64,000 bases of DNA from Bacteroidales bacterium UBA6408 (GTDB lineage: Bacteria; Bacteroidota; Bacteroidia; Bacteroidales; UBA932): NCBI GenBank assembly GCA_002439805.1, contig DJPQ01000092.1, positions 1 through 64,000 of the forward strand, written 5' to 3'. The notes under the pieces are model-generated. The model was not told the DNA's origin. It worked only from the letters and a program-made list of their open reading frames with translations, and made no database searches. Below are positions 1-7,803 of the stretch, piece after piece; position 1 is the first letter of the stretch; each line of letters starts with the position of its first letter. The position numbers and the translations under genes were made by a program.

Positions 1-2
1 AA

Positions 3-296
3 GGGAACCCGCGAGTGAAACTGCCTGACTTCTGCACCGCGAACGATGTTTCCGATGCGGCATTCCGCAAATGGATTAAGCTGTATGATGCTCAGGGCAT
101 TGAGGGGCTGGCACGTCATGACGCCGAGTTCAAGGATGTCCTTCCGGACGGTCCGGACAGGTCCGTGGACGGATACAAGCGTGAGATAATGAAGCTCCGC
201 ATAGAGAATGAGCGGCTAAAAAAAAGTTATGCCGTTCAGACGAACGCGGATGGGGAACGGGAGTATGTTCGTTTAAAGCCGAAGATTTCGAAATAG
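3..296 (+). CDS. IS3-family transposase OrfA, 5' partial
   Basis: OrfA supplies the DNA-binding part of the IS3 transposase. The frame is open from the window edge, so the GTG at 15 is probably internal and the N-terminus is missing. A helix-turn-helix-like stretch (DVSDAAFRKWIKLYD) is followed by a leucine-rich helix (IMKLRIENERLKK), as expected for OrfA multimerisation. It ends at TAG 294-296, sharing one base with the GTG of OrfB. A run of eight A at 218-225 reads CTA AAA AAA AGT in this frame. A -1 slip there enters the OrfB frame, which is open all the way, so OrfA also forms the N-terminus of an OrfAB fusion. Confidence 0.8.
   Translation, partial: GNPRVKLPDFCTANDVSDAAFRKWIKLYDAQGIEGLARHDAEFKDVLPDGPDRSVDGYKREIMKLRIENERLKKSYAVQTNADGEREYVRLKPKISK
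218..226 (+). promoter_or_regulatory. Programmed -1 ribosomal frameshift site (A8G)
   Basis: OrfA is read CTA AAA AAA AGT here. A -1 slip on A AAA AAA continues as AAG TTA TGC and stays open through 296 into OrfB. IS3 elements are known to make OrfAB at A6G-type sites. I inferred this from the two frames and did not test for a downstream stimulatory structure. Confidence 0.7.
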
Positions 297-1294
297 TGTC
301 CCTGCTGTCCAGAGACTACGCCGTCAGTGACCTCTGTGAGGTGATGGGCGTAAGCCGCGCAGGATACTACAAGTGGAAGACCCACAAGCCTTCCCCTCGT
401 GACAACAAGCGCGAAGATGTTGTCGAGGCGGTTCGTCAGGTCCACGAGAGGCATCCCACCCACGGTTACCGCTGGACAGCGGCATACGTCAGAATCAACA
501 TGCAGATGGTCATCAGCGACAACTACGCGTACAAGTGCTACAGGTATCTGGGCGTCAAGGCGGAAACCAGGCGCCGCCCGCATTGCAAGCCTCGTAAGGT
601 AAGGGACCTGTACCCCAACCTGATCTTCACCACTTGGGAGACCGTGGACCGTCCGCGGCAGGTCATAGTCTCCGACATGACGGCCTTCAGAATACGGTAT
701 TACTACTTCGAGGTCACGTTCTACTTCGACGTGTTCACCAAGGAAATTCTGACGGCCAAGGTGGCGGACAAACGCGGCTCCAGAGACCAGTACATCGACG
801 GGCTTGCTGATGTCATCGGCTTGCTGAAGGGCTCGGAGGAGCCTGTCATCCTGCACACTGACCAGGGCAGCGTGTATGCCTCCATGGCATACAATGAACT
901 GATAAAGGACACGAACATCGTCCGCTCGATGTCCAGGGCCGGGAAGCCCACGGACAATCCCGTCAACGAAGCTCTGAACGACTGGATCAAGGAGGAACTC
1001 TTCATGGACTTCAAACTTGAGCCTTGTCTTGGAAGAGAAGACTTCATAAAAACAATTCAATGCTATGTCAAGTATTACAACACACAACGGCCGTGCTTCG
1101 CCATCGGCTATGACACCCCGGATAACTACCGGAAACGCTACAACAAGGGAGAAACCCCAAGGAAGAACACTTTTGAGGGCAGGAAGTTGACTCCGGAACC
1201 CAAGTTCGTCCAAAAGAGAAGGCAACTCGCTGAGACTGAGCGACCCTCAGAGGACGTGTCCTCTTCCGGAAATGAAACTGCTGAAAAAAGTTGA
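296..1294 (+). CDS. IS3-family transposase OrfB (DDE integrase core)
   Basis: The 332-residue product carries the catalytic domain. An N-terminal zinc-less HTH_21-type region (GVSRAGYYKW, HPTHGYRW) precedes an rve core. The triad reads D127 (VSDMTAF), D189 (HTDQGSVY) and E225 (VNEALND), with 35 residues between the last two, the DD(35)E spacing of the family. The C-terminal Y-N-x-x-R-P motif (YYNTQRP) is also present. The GTG start at 296 overlaps the OrfA stop. The active enzyme is probably the OrfAB frameshift product, because translation in this frame is open back to the A8 run at 218-225. The catalytic residues are intact, so the copy may be active. Confidence 0.9.
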   Translation: MSLLSRDYAVSDLCEVMGVSRAGYYKWKTHKPSPRDNKREDVVEAVRQVHERHPTHGYRWTAAYVRINMQMVISDNYAYKCYRYLGVKAETRRRPHCKPRKVRDLYPNLIFTTWETVDRPRQVIVSDMTAFRIRYYYFEVTFYFDVFTKEILTAKVADKRGSRDQYIDGLADVIGLLKGSEEPVILHTDQGSVYASMAYNELIKDTNIVRSMSRAGKPTDNPVNEALNDWIKEELFMDFKLEPCLGREDFIKTIQCYVKYYNTQRPCFAIGYDTPDNYRKRYNKGETPRKNTFEGRKLTPEPKFVQKRRQLAETERPSEDVSSSGNETAEKS

Positions 1295-1298
1295 AAAA

Positions 1299-1393
1299 TG
1301 TCTACTTTTGTAAAAAGATACGCGGCAAAAAAATCGCCCGTGTCTACTTTGGAAAATAATAACATCTAAAAATTATTTTCCGTGTCTACTTTT
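1299..1393 (+). repeat. Three TGTCTACTTT boxes at exact 42-bp spacing
   Basis: The box begins at 1299 (TGTCTACTTTTG), 1341 (TGTCTACTTTGG) and 1383 (TGTCTACTTTTC). Only the 10-11 bp box is conserved; the DNA between is not. The boxes lie directly downstream of the IS3 OrfB. They could be transposase-binding sites near the IS end, or remnants of several insertion events. Confidence 0.6.
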
Positions 1394-1421
1394 CGCGTCC
1401 GGTACACCGCTGCTGCAAGCG

Positions 1422-1502
1422 TCGGCAAAAAGTTGTAAAAGCAAGACTATTTTATCGGCAAAAAGTTGTAACTTTGCGCATAAAATATCGGCAAAAAGTT
1501 GC
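1422..1502 (+). repeat. Three TCGGCAAAAAGTTG iterons around the promoter of the AAA_14 ATPase gene
   Basis: Perfect 14-bp direct repeats lie at 1422-1435, 1455-1468 and 1489-1502, 33 and 34 bp apart, which is about three helical turns. The second copy abuts a -7 match, and the third lies just downstream of the expected transcription start. The arrangement resembles an operator for a repressor or autoregulator. The binding protein is unknown. Confidence 0.65.
1469..1476 (+). promoter_or_regulatory. Bacteroides-type -7 element (TAACTTTG) for the AAA_14 gene
   Basis: It matches TAnnTTTG exactly and lies 33 bp before the ATG at 1509. There is no good TTTG 19-21 bp upstream, so it may be weak or activator-dependent. 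It is sandwiched between two TCGGCAAAAAGTTG boxes. Confidence 0.55.
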
Positions 1503-1508
1503 AAAAAT

Positions 1509-2810
1509 ATGCTTAAACGAAAAATAATCAACAAGTTAATAGAATGGAAGAACGACACAACGAATAAGGCTCTTCTAATTAAAGGTGCGAGACAGGTGGG
1601 GAAGACCACTATCGTCAGACAATTTGCAAAGGCCAACTATAAAAACTTCATAGAAATCAACTTTGAACAAATGCCCTTGGCAAAACAGGCGTTCGAAGGC
1701 AATCTTGATGCGCGAAGCGTCCTTATAAACCTTTCGGCAATGGGATTCGGTCCGTTGGAGCCCGGCAAGACCTTGATTTTCTTTGACGAGATACAGTCTT
1801 GCCCTAAGGCAAGGACGGCTATAAAGTTTCTGGTGGAAGACGGACAATATGATTATATTGAATCCGGCTCGTTGCTAGGCATTAACTATAGGGACGTGCC
1901 GTCTTACCCGGTGGGATTTGAACATGAGCTGGATATGTTCCCGCTTGATTTTGAAGAATTTCTGTGGGCCTGCAATATCGGAGGAGATGTCGTTGCCACA
2001 CTGAAAGACTGCTATGACAGCCTGAGACCGGTTCCCGATTTTCTCCATAGGCAAATAATGGAGCGTTATCGCCAATACCTGATTGTGGGAGGTATGCCGG
2101 AAGTAGTAATGACCTATCTCTCCAATGAGGATTTCAATAAAACCATTAAGAACCAGAAAGATATCCTTACCGGATACCGCAACGACATCTCCAAGTATGC
2201 AGGTAAGGACAAGATGTTGGTAAAATCCATATTTGACGCAATCCCCGGGCAGTTGAGCAAGCAAGACAAGCGTTTTGTCCTGGCATCGATAGAGAAGAAC
2301 GCGTCACAGCGCAAATATGGAGCACCGACTCAATGGCTGGTTGACGCAGGCATGGCCTACTACTCTTTCAATGTCGGTTCCTTTGAACTGCCGTTTCCAG
2401 GCCATGAGAACCTGAAGCTGTACAAACTATTCTTTGTTGACAGCGGGCTGATGTGCGCCATGATGCTCGGCAATATACAGTCCAAGGTTCTAACGGGCGA
2501 TATTTTTGTGAATGAAGGCGCTCTCGCTGAAAACTATATAGCGGGAGAGCTGACCAAGCATGGCATATCATTGGACTATTACGACAGAAAGAGCAAGCAT
2601 GAACTTGACTTCATATTTCCCGAAGGCAATAAAATTTCCATCATTGAGGCAAAGTCGGGCAAAGACTATAAAAAGCATTCCTCACTCGACATCGCACAAG
2701 GTCTTTTCGCCAACAAGATAAACCGCAGCATAGTGATGAGCGGCAACAATATAGAAGTCGAAAACGGAACCTTATATTTGCCTTTTTACACGAGCATGTT
2801 TCTCGTCTGA
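1509..2810 (+). CDS. AAA_14 ATPase with C-terminal DUF4143 (nuclease-like) domain
   Basis: This 433-residue protein belongs to a large Bacteroidota family of cytosolic P-loop ATPases whose cellular role is not established. Walker A is GARQVGKT (residues 26-33) and Walker B is LIFFDE (89-94) in an ATPase domain of about 200 residues. The C-terminal DUF4143 part ends with ELDFIF followed by IEAKSG, which looks like a PD-(D/E)xK nuclease core. Such genes are often found alone in mobile or variable loci. This one sits right after an IS3 element and has its own promoter inside a set of three iterons. Full length and intact. Confidence 0.88.
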   Translation: MLKRKIINKLIEWKNDTTNKALLIKGARQVGKTTIVRQFAKANYKNFIEINFEQMPLAKQAFEGNLDARSVLINLSAMGFGPLEPGKTLIFFDEIQSCPKARTAIKFLVEDGQYDYIESGSLLGINYRDVPSYPVGFEHELDMFPLDFEEFLWACNIGGDVVATLKDCYDSLRPVPDFLHRQIMERYRQYLIVGGMPEVVMTYLSNEDFNKTIKNQKDILTGYRNDISKYAGKDKMLVKSIFDAIPGQLSKQDKRFVLASIEKNASQRKYGAPTQWLVDAGMAYYSFNVGSFELPFPGHENLKLYKLFFVDSGLMCAMMLGNIQSKVLTGDIFVNEGALAENYIAGELTKHGISLDYYDRKSKHELDFIFPEGNKISIIEAKSGKDYKKHSSLDIAQGLFANKINRSIVMSGNNIEVENGTLYLPFYTSMFLV

Positions 2811-3017
2811 ACCGTGGAATACAAACAAGCCGAGCACCACCATGCAGATGTTGCCCGCATCTATCCCCCATTGTTGTTACACAATCTATATTATGTTAAG
2901 TTGTGCGGAGAAGTCGGTCTTCCCCGCGCTTTTTTCAGAAAATAAGCGTATCTTCGCGGCGACATTTTATGCAAGTCGGCGAACGAAATCGCCAAGTCTA
3001 ATTTTAACACTGTGGAA

Positions 3018-4424
3018 ATGGGAAAAAGAAAACAGGACATAATTCTGGAGAATGTCACGATTGAGGCGGTCGCGGCCGAGGGCAAGGCGCTCGCTCATGT
3101 CGATGGAGCGGTCGTGTTCGTGCAGTTTGCGGTGCCGGGCGACGTGGTCGATATAAAGGTGACGAAAAAGAAGAAAAACTATATGGAAGGCTTCATCCTG
3201 CGGCTCGTCAAGGCATCGGAACACAGGCTGAAGCCTTTCTGCAAATATTTCGGAATCTGCGGCGGATGCAAATGGCAGCCGCTGCCCTACGGGATGCAGC
3301 TTCAGGCCAAGCAGCGGCAGGTCTATGACCAGCTGGTACGGATAGGACATCTCAGTGTCCCGGAAATACAGCCGATTATCGGCTCGGAAAAGACCAAGTG
3401 GTACCGCAACAAACTGGAATTCACATTCTCGCGCCGTCGCTGGATATACGAGGACGAGAATCCCGACGAACTCTCTGAAACAGAGAGGCTTGGACTCGGA
3501 TTTCATGTCGGGAGATTCTTCGACAAGGTGCTCGACATCGACTGCTGCTACCTCCAGCCCTCCCCTTCCAACGAGATTCGCAACTTCATAAGAGCCTATG
3601 CCATAGAGCATAAGCTTCCTTTTTTTGACATCCGGGAACACACGGGCTTTCTCCGCACGATGGTCGTGCGCACGACGGAAAAAGGCAATGCGATGCTGAT
3701 TATGTGCTTCTATCACGAGGATGAGGAGGCGCGCACTGCCCTGCTCGATGCCGTCGCGGAAAAATTCCCGCAGATTACATCGCTCTACTACGTCATCAAC
3801 GGCAAGGCGAATGACTCCATTTCCGATCAGGAATGCGTGCTCTACAAGGGCGAGGAGGCAATCTACGAAGAAATGGAGGGTCTGAGATTCAAAATCGGCC
3901 CCAAGTCCTTCTACCAGACCAATACGGAACAGGCCTACAGGCTCTACAGCACGGCCCGCGAATTTGCGGCGCTTACCGGCAAAGAAGTCGTCTATGACCT
4001 CTACACCGGAACCGGAACCATCGCGCAGTTCGTCTCCCGGCAGGCCGCGAAGGTCATCGGCATCGAATATGTCCCGGAGGCCATCGAAGACGCGAAGGAG
4101 AACGCGGGGAACAACGGCATAGAGAACTGCACATTCTTCGCCGGCGACATGAAGGATGTCCTCACGGCGGATTTCATCGCGGAGCACGGCCGCCCGGACG
4201 TCATAATCCTCGACCCGCCGAGAGCCGGAATCCACCCTGACGTCGCGAAAGTCATACTGGAGGCCGCCCCTGAAAGGATGGTCTATGTGAGCTGCAATCC
4301 GGCGTCACAGGCCCGCGATCTTGAAATTCTGGGCCGCAAATATGAGATTACGGCCGTGCGGCCGGTGGATATGTTCCCGCAGACTCACCATGTCGAAAAT
4401 GTCGTTGCCATGAAGAGGATTTGA
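3018..4424 (+). CDS. rlmD: 23S rRNA (uracil-5-)-methyltransferase RlmD/RumA family
   Basis: This is a SAM-dependent RNA m5U methyltransferase of 468 residues. An N-terminal TRAM domain (first 60 residues) is followed by the cysteines of the family's [4Fe-4S] site (FCKYFGICGGC near residues 75-84 and CC near 176). The Rossmann fold begins at DLYTGTGTIAQF. The nucleophile motif is YVSCNPAS and the terminal HHVENV carries the catalytic Glu. A GTG at 3012 is in frame, but the ATG at 3018 (MGKRKQ) is preferred. Which uridine is modified (1939, 747 or a tRNA site) cannot be told from sequence. Upstream, TATCTTCG at 2949-2956 is a one-mismatch -7 element. Confidence 0.9.
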   Translation: MGKRKQDIILENVTIEAVAAEGKALAHVDGAVVFVQFAVPGDVVDIKVTKKKKNYMEGFILRLVKASEHRLKPFCKYFGICGGCKWQPLPYGMQLQAKQRQVYDQLVRIGHLSVPEIQPIIGSEKTKWYRNKLEFTFSRRRWIYEDENPDELSETERLGLGFHVGRFFDKVLDIDCCYLQPSPSNEIRNFIRAYAIEHKLPFFDIREHTGFLRTMVVRTTEKGNAMLIMCFYHEDEEARTALLDAVAEKFPQITSLYYVINGKANDSISDQECVLYKGEEAIYEEMEGLRFKIGPKSFYQTNTEQAYRLYSTAREFAALTGKEVVYDLYTGTGTIAQFVSRQAAKVIGIEYVPEAIEDAKENAGNNGIENCTFFAGDMKDVLTADFIAEHGRPDVIILDPPRAGIHPDVAKVILEAAPERMVYVSCNPASQARDLEILGRKYEITAVRPVDMFPQTHHVENVVAMKRI

Positions 4425-4489
4425 GCGTCTTTTTGGCCATATTTCCTCGTTTTGTTTGTCATTTGGCCTCACCAAACTCCTCTCAAAGC

Positions 4490-4582
4490 AAGAAAATCTG
4501 TCTCAAAAATACATTTCAAATCCCTCCCGCACGATAAGAAAAATCTGTCTCAAAAAATACATCTCAAACCCCACTGCACGAA
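4490..4582. repeat. Imperfect tandem duplication of about 46 bp
   Basis: The block beginning AAGAAAATCTGTCTCAAAAA at 4490 recurs at about 4536, with matching downstream text (ATACAT-TCAAA-CCC-GCACGA). It fills most of the 188-bp gap between rlmD and the exchanger gene. No function is evident. Confidence 0.6.
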
Positions 4583-4612
4583 AATAACTGATTTAAAATA
4601 TTTTGATAAAAT

Positions 4613-5578
4613 ATGTTAGAACAAATTTTGATACTTCTCGGAGGGCTGATTCTTATTCTTCTGGGGGCAAACTGGCTTGTTGACGGTGCGTCAAGCATTG
4701 CAAAGAGATCCGGTGTGAGTGAATTTGTCATAGGACTTACGATTGTCGGCATAGGCACGTCCATGCCGGAACTTGTGGTCAGCTGCACCGGAGCGTTTCA
4801 GGGAAACGCCGACATCGCAATCGGCAACATCATCGGCTCCAACATCTTCAATGTCATGCTGATACTCGGAGTCACCGCGCTGATTTGCCCGCTTCTGATT
4901 ACAAAGAGCAACAGGAACGTGGATATGCCGCTGAACCTGCTCGTGACCATTCTGCTGATATGCATGGGACTGACGCACACGCTCTTCGGATTCGGGGAGG
5001 ATAAGCTTACGAGGATTGACGGCGCCGTAATGCTCGTGATTTTTGCGCTGTACCTCTACTTCTCCTTCAAGAAAGGTTCCGGCGAGGATGGAGAGGACGA
5101 AAGCGGGGTGAAGCTATACAAGACTCCTGTCGCGCTTGTGATGATTCTATTCGGGCTCGGAGCGCTTGTCGGCGGCGGCCAGCTGTTCGTCAATTCCGCC
5201 GTTGAACTCGCAAAGATTTTCGGTGTCCCGGACAAGTTCATCGCGATTACGATTTTGGCAGGCGGCACTTCCCTCCCGGAACTCGCTACCTGCATCGTCG
5301 CGGCAATGAAGAAGCGCTCGCAGCTCGCGCTCGGAAACATCCTCGGCTCAAACATCTCCAACATACTGCTGATTCTCGGAGCGGCCTCGGTCATCACCCC
5401 CCTGTCATTCGCGAATGTGACCACCTTGGACATAGCGGCAGTAGTCGCATCCGCGCTTTTCCTTGTGGTTTGCGGACTGTGCTTCCGCAAGAGAGGCAGA
5501 CTCGGCATTCCTGAAGGCATCGTTCTGCTGCTGATGTACGCGGCATATATGTTCTTCCTCATAAAGTCCGTTCTTTAG
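4613..5578 (+). CDS. Calcium/sodium antiporter (CaCA superfamily, YrbG-like)
   Basis: An integral inner-membrane exchanger of 321 residues with about ten hydrophobic segments in two inverted halves. Each half carries the alpha-repeat signature. The first reads GIGTSMPELVVS followed by AIGNIIGSNIFN, the second AGGTSLPELATC followed by ALGNILGSNISN. The acidic residues in GTSxPE and the Asn of GSN line the cation path in this family. A short acidic loop (GSGEDGEDESG) links the halves on the cytoplasmic side. The gene stands alone in orientation with the MscS gene 77 bp downstream. The true ion pair is inferred from the family only. Confidence 0.9.
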   Translation: MLEQILILLGGLILILLGANWLVDGASSIAKRSGVSEFVIGLTIVGIGTSMPELVVSCTGAFQGNADIAIGNIIGSNIFNVMLILGVTALICPLLITKSNRNVDMPLNLLVTILLICMGLTHTLFGFGEDKLTRIDGAVMLVIFALYLYFSFKKGSGEDGEDESGVKLYKTPVALVMILFGLGALVGGGQLFVNSAVELAKIFGVPDKFIAITILAGGTSLPELATCIVAAMKKRSQLALGNILGSNISNILLILGAASVITPLSFANVTTLDIAAVVASALFLVVCGLCFRKRGRLGIPEGIVLLLMYAAYMFFLIKSVL

Positions 5579-5655
5579 CGGAAGGGACGGTTATTACACG
5601 ACAAAATCATTGAAAATAAACGCTTATAACAACATTGTAATTCGCAATAACAAAT

Positions 5656-6573
5656 ATGTTACACCCCCTTCAGACACCGGAAATTCCCGCCATTCTCGAC
5701 ACCCTCGACATAAAGGCCGACACACAGAAACTAATCGAGCACGTCACGACCACGCCGGTGGAAGAACTGCTCAAGGAACTTCTGAACGACACGATTAAGT
5801 TCGGGCTGAAGGTTCTCGCCGCCCTCGCGATTTATTTTGTAGGCGCATGGCTTATCAGGAAAATCAGGAAACTCCTTGCAGGCATCTTCGCAAAGCGCGG
5901 AACCGACAAGGCCATAGCCTCCTTCACGATGAGCCTCGTGAACATCACGCTCACCATCCTTCTCATCATCCTGACTGTCGGAACCCTCGGCGTGAATACA
6001 AGCTCCCTCGCCGCTCTTCTTGCCGCCGGCGGTATGGCAATCGGCATGGCCATGAGCGGGACAGTGCAGAACTTCGCGGGCGGAATCATGCTTCTGGTGT
6101 TCAAGCCGTTCAAGGCGGGTGACTTCATCGAGGCACAAGGCTTTTCCGGAACGGTCAGCGAGGTGAACATCGTGAGCACAAAGCTGCGCACCACCGACAA
6201 CAGGACGATAGTCCTCCCGAACGGAGCACTTTCCGGCGGCACAATTAACAACATCTCCCAGAATCCGACCCGCAGGGTGGAATGGAAAGTCACTGTGGAA
6301 TACGGCAGCGACGTTCAGAGCGCAAGAAATGTCGTTCTCGGCATTCTCTCGGCAGACAAACGCATTCTGACCGGCAGCGACGCTCCGGAGAAGCCGAATG
6401 TCAGCCTTTCCGCTCTGCTCGACAGCAGCATCGAGCTCCAAATCCGATGCTGGGTCAAGACTGAAGACTATTGGGACGTGCTCTATGCCATCAACGAACA
6501 GATTTACAACATCCTTCCGCAAAACGGCATAAACTTCCCGTTCCCGCAGCTCGACGTGCACCTACACCAGTAG
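5656..6573 (+). CDS. Small-conductance mechanosensitive channel (MscS family)
   Basis: This inner-membrane channel opens on membrane tension to release solutes during hypo-osmotic shock. The 305-residue protein has three hydrophobic segments (about residues 55-75, 95-120 and 128-155). The pore-lining TM3 region is rich in Gly and Ala (AAGGMAIGMAMSGTVQNFAGG). It runs into the beta domain motif FKAGDFIEAQGFSGTVSEVN and the LPNG stretch typical of MscS. The gene lies 77 bp after the CaCA exchanger on the same strand and may be co-transcribed. Its end overlaps the convergent acyltransferase gene by 12 bp. Confidence 0.92.
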   Translation: MLHPLQTPEIPAILDTLDIKADTQKLIEHVTTTPVEELLKELLNDTIKFGLKVLAALAIYFVGAWLIRKIRKLLAGIFAKRGTDKAIASFTMSLVNITLTILLIILTVGTLGVNTSSLAALLAAGGMAIGMAMSGTVQNFAGGIMLLVFKPFKAGDFIEAQGFSGTVSEVNIVSTKLRTTDNRTIVLPNGALSGGTINNISQNPTRRVEWKVTVEYGSDVQSARNVVLGILSADKRILTGSDAPEKPNVSLSALLDSSIELQIRCWVKTEDYWDVLYAINEQIYNILPQNGINFPFPQLDVHLHQ

Positions 6574-7731
6574 GCCTCCACGAGAACGAATATCTTTAGT
6601 AACTATCGGATTAGAATAGATCTTCAGGAAATGCTCCCGCACGCCGGCGCGGTCAAGTTCAGGCTCGACGGTGTCAAGCTGGTGCTCCATATAATCGACG
6701 AACCATTTCTTGTCAACATCGGTGTATTTTCCGGCAAAGCGGTCGCAGCCGCCCAGAATGTCATAGGCGATGTAGTTGTTCTTCCACAGCCTGTAGCCGT
6801 CAACGACACGTATGTTCACAGCATGACGGATGTACTGGTAGCGGTCATTCTTGTCGCAGAGCGAAGCGAGCGAAAGCTCTTCGTCGGTCAGCGGCTTGCC
6901 GATGTTCAGATGGATGTTTCCCTTCTGCTGCGTGACGCCCACGAGTATGCTGTTCAGGTCCTCGCCGTGCGACTTCGTGTATTTCCCATCACGCTCTGTT
7001 ATGAAAGTCTCGCGTGCCTTGAGGATGTCGCATGGTTCAATCTCATATGATATGCTCATCGGGACGATGTTCAGCTCCGCAAAATTCTGCTTGAAGCTGT
7101 CCGGACGGCCGCTCATGTCGAGCATCTTCAGAAGTCCCTGTTCAGTAGTGTCATAGCCGTCCTTCGTCCGCCCCTGCCTCTGAGCGAGCCACACGGAGCT
7201 TTCGCCCGTTGTGATGCTCTTGCGGATGTAGCGTGACAATCGCTGCGAAGAAAGGTAAAGTTCACGGGCAGAAACGCCCCTTATGACCTTGATCATCCGG
7301 TTCGACCTAATCAGATATTCTATGAACTTGTTCTGAATCAGGTTGTCTCCGACGCATATCTCCGTAGGATGCAGATTGTTCTGGTAGAGAACCCACTGAA
7401 GAATCGCGGGGTCGAGGATTATGTCCCTGTGGTTCGAGAGCATGAGAAACTTCCTGCCATCCTCGACATTGGCGATGCCGTCGTAAGAGAAATTGCGTGC
7501 CGTCGTGTCGAGGATGCGCTTGACAATCTTCGACATAATCATATACTGAAAGTCATCGACCGACTTCATCTGAAGCAGCTGTTCCCCGAGATAGCCGGAG
7601 TCCTTCTCCGGATAGAAATATTTTGAAATCTTGGGGAGAACCGGGCTTTCTGCAATGTGGCGAAACGCGTCAACGGCCTCCGCATCGGTCTTGTAAGGTC
7701 CGATTGCGTCAATATCGCTAAAATCTTCCAT
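6562..7731 (-). CDS. PlsC-like glycerol-phosphate/lysophospholipid acyltransferase
   Basis: A 389-residue protein with the acyltransferase HX4D motif NHRDIILD at about residues 100-107 and a downstream block (IRGVSAREL) in the expected substrate-binding region. It would transfer an acyl group to a glycerol-phosphate or lysophospholipid at the membrane. It is longer than canonical PlsC (about 240 residues), with an N-terminal region of about 85 residues and a long C-terminus of no clear motif. The family is common in Bacteroidota, but the exact substrate is not known. Stand-alone on the minus strand, 72 bp downstream of queA. Confidence 0.82.
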   Translation of the reverse strand: MEDFSDIDAIGPYKTDAEAVDAFRHIAESPVLPKISKYFYPEKDSGYLGEQLLQMKSVDDFQYMIMSKIVKRILDTTARNFSYDGIANVEDGRKFLMLSNHRDIILDPAILQWVLYQNNLHPTEICVGDNLIQNKFIEYLIRSNRMIKVIRGVSARELYLSSQRLSRYIRKSITTGESSVWLAQRQGRTKDGYDTTEQGLLKMLDMSGRPDSFKQNFAELNIVPMSISYEIEPCDILKARETFITERDGKYTKSHGEDLNSILVGVTQQKGNIHLNIGKPLTDEELSLASLCDKNDRYQYIRHAVNIRVVDGYRLWKNNYIAYDILGGCDRFAGKYTDVDKKWFVDYMEHQLDTVEPELDRAGVREHFLKIYSNPIVTKDIRSRGGLLV

Positions 7732-7803
7732 ATCGTTTCATATTATAATATGTACGAAGTTCATCATTTTTTCCGAATAAAGCGCGAATATACGAAAATA
7801 TCG

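Larger units (their letters stand above)
1..1310 (+). mobile_element. IS3-family insertion sequence, left end cut off
   Basis: Two overlapping frames encode an IS3-type OrfA and OrfB, with a -1 slippery site between them. The element starts before the window, so the left inverted repeat and any target duplication cannot be seen. The right end is uncertain. After the OrfB stop, TGTCTACTTTT-like boxes occur at 1299, 1341 and 1383 in the same orientation, and I could not identify which, if any, marks the terminus. Confidence 0.8.

Noticed and set aside
1299..1502. Regularly spaced short repeats resembling a CRISPR array
   Set aside because: Two different box families with only three copies each, repeats of 10-14 bp, spacers too similar to promoter DNA, and no cas gene in the window.
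2967..4235. Long open frame (about 420 codons) antisense to rlmD
   Set aside because: RlmD on the plus strand has full family motifs; the antisense frame has none and reflects high GC codon usage.
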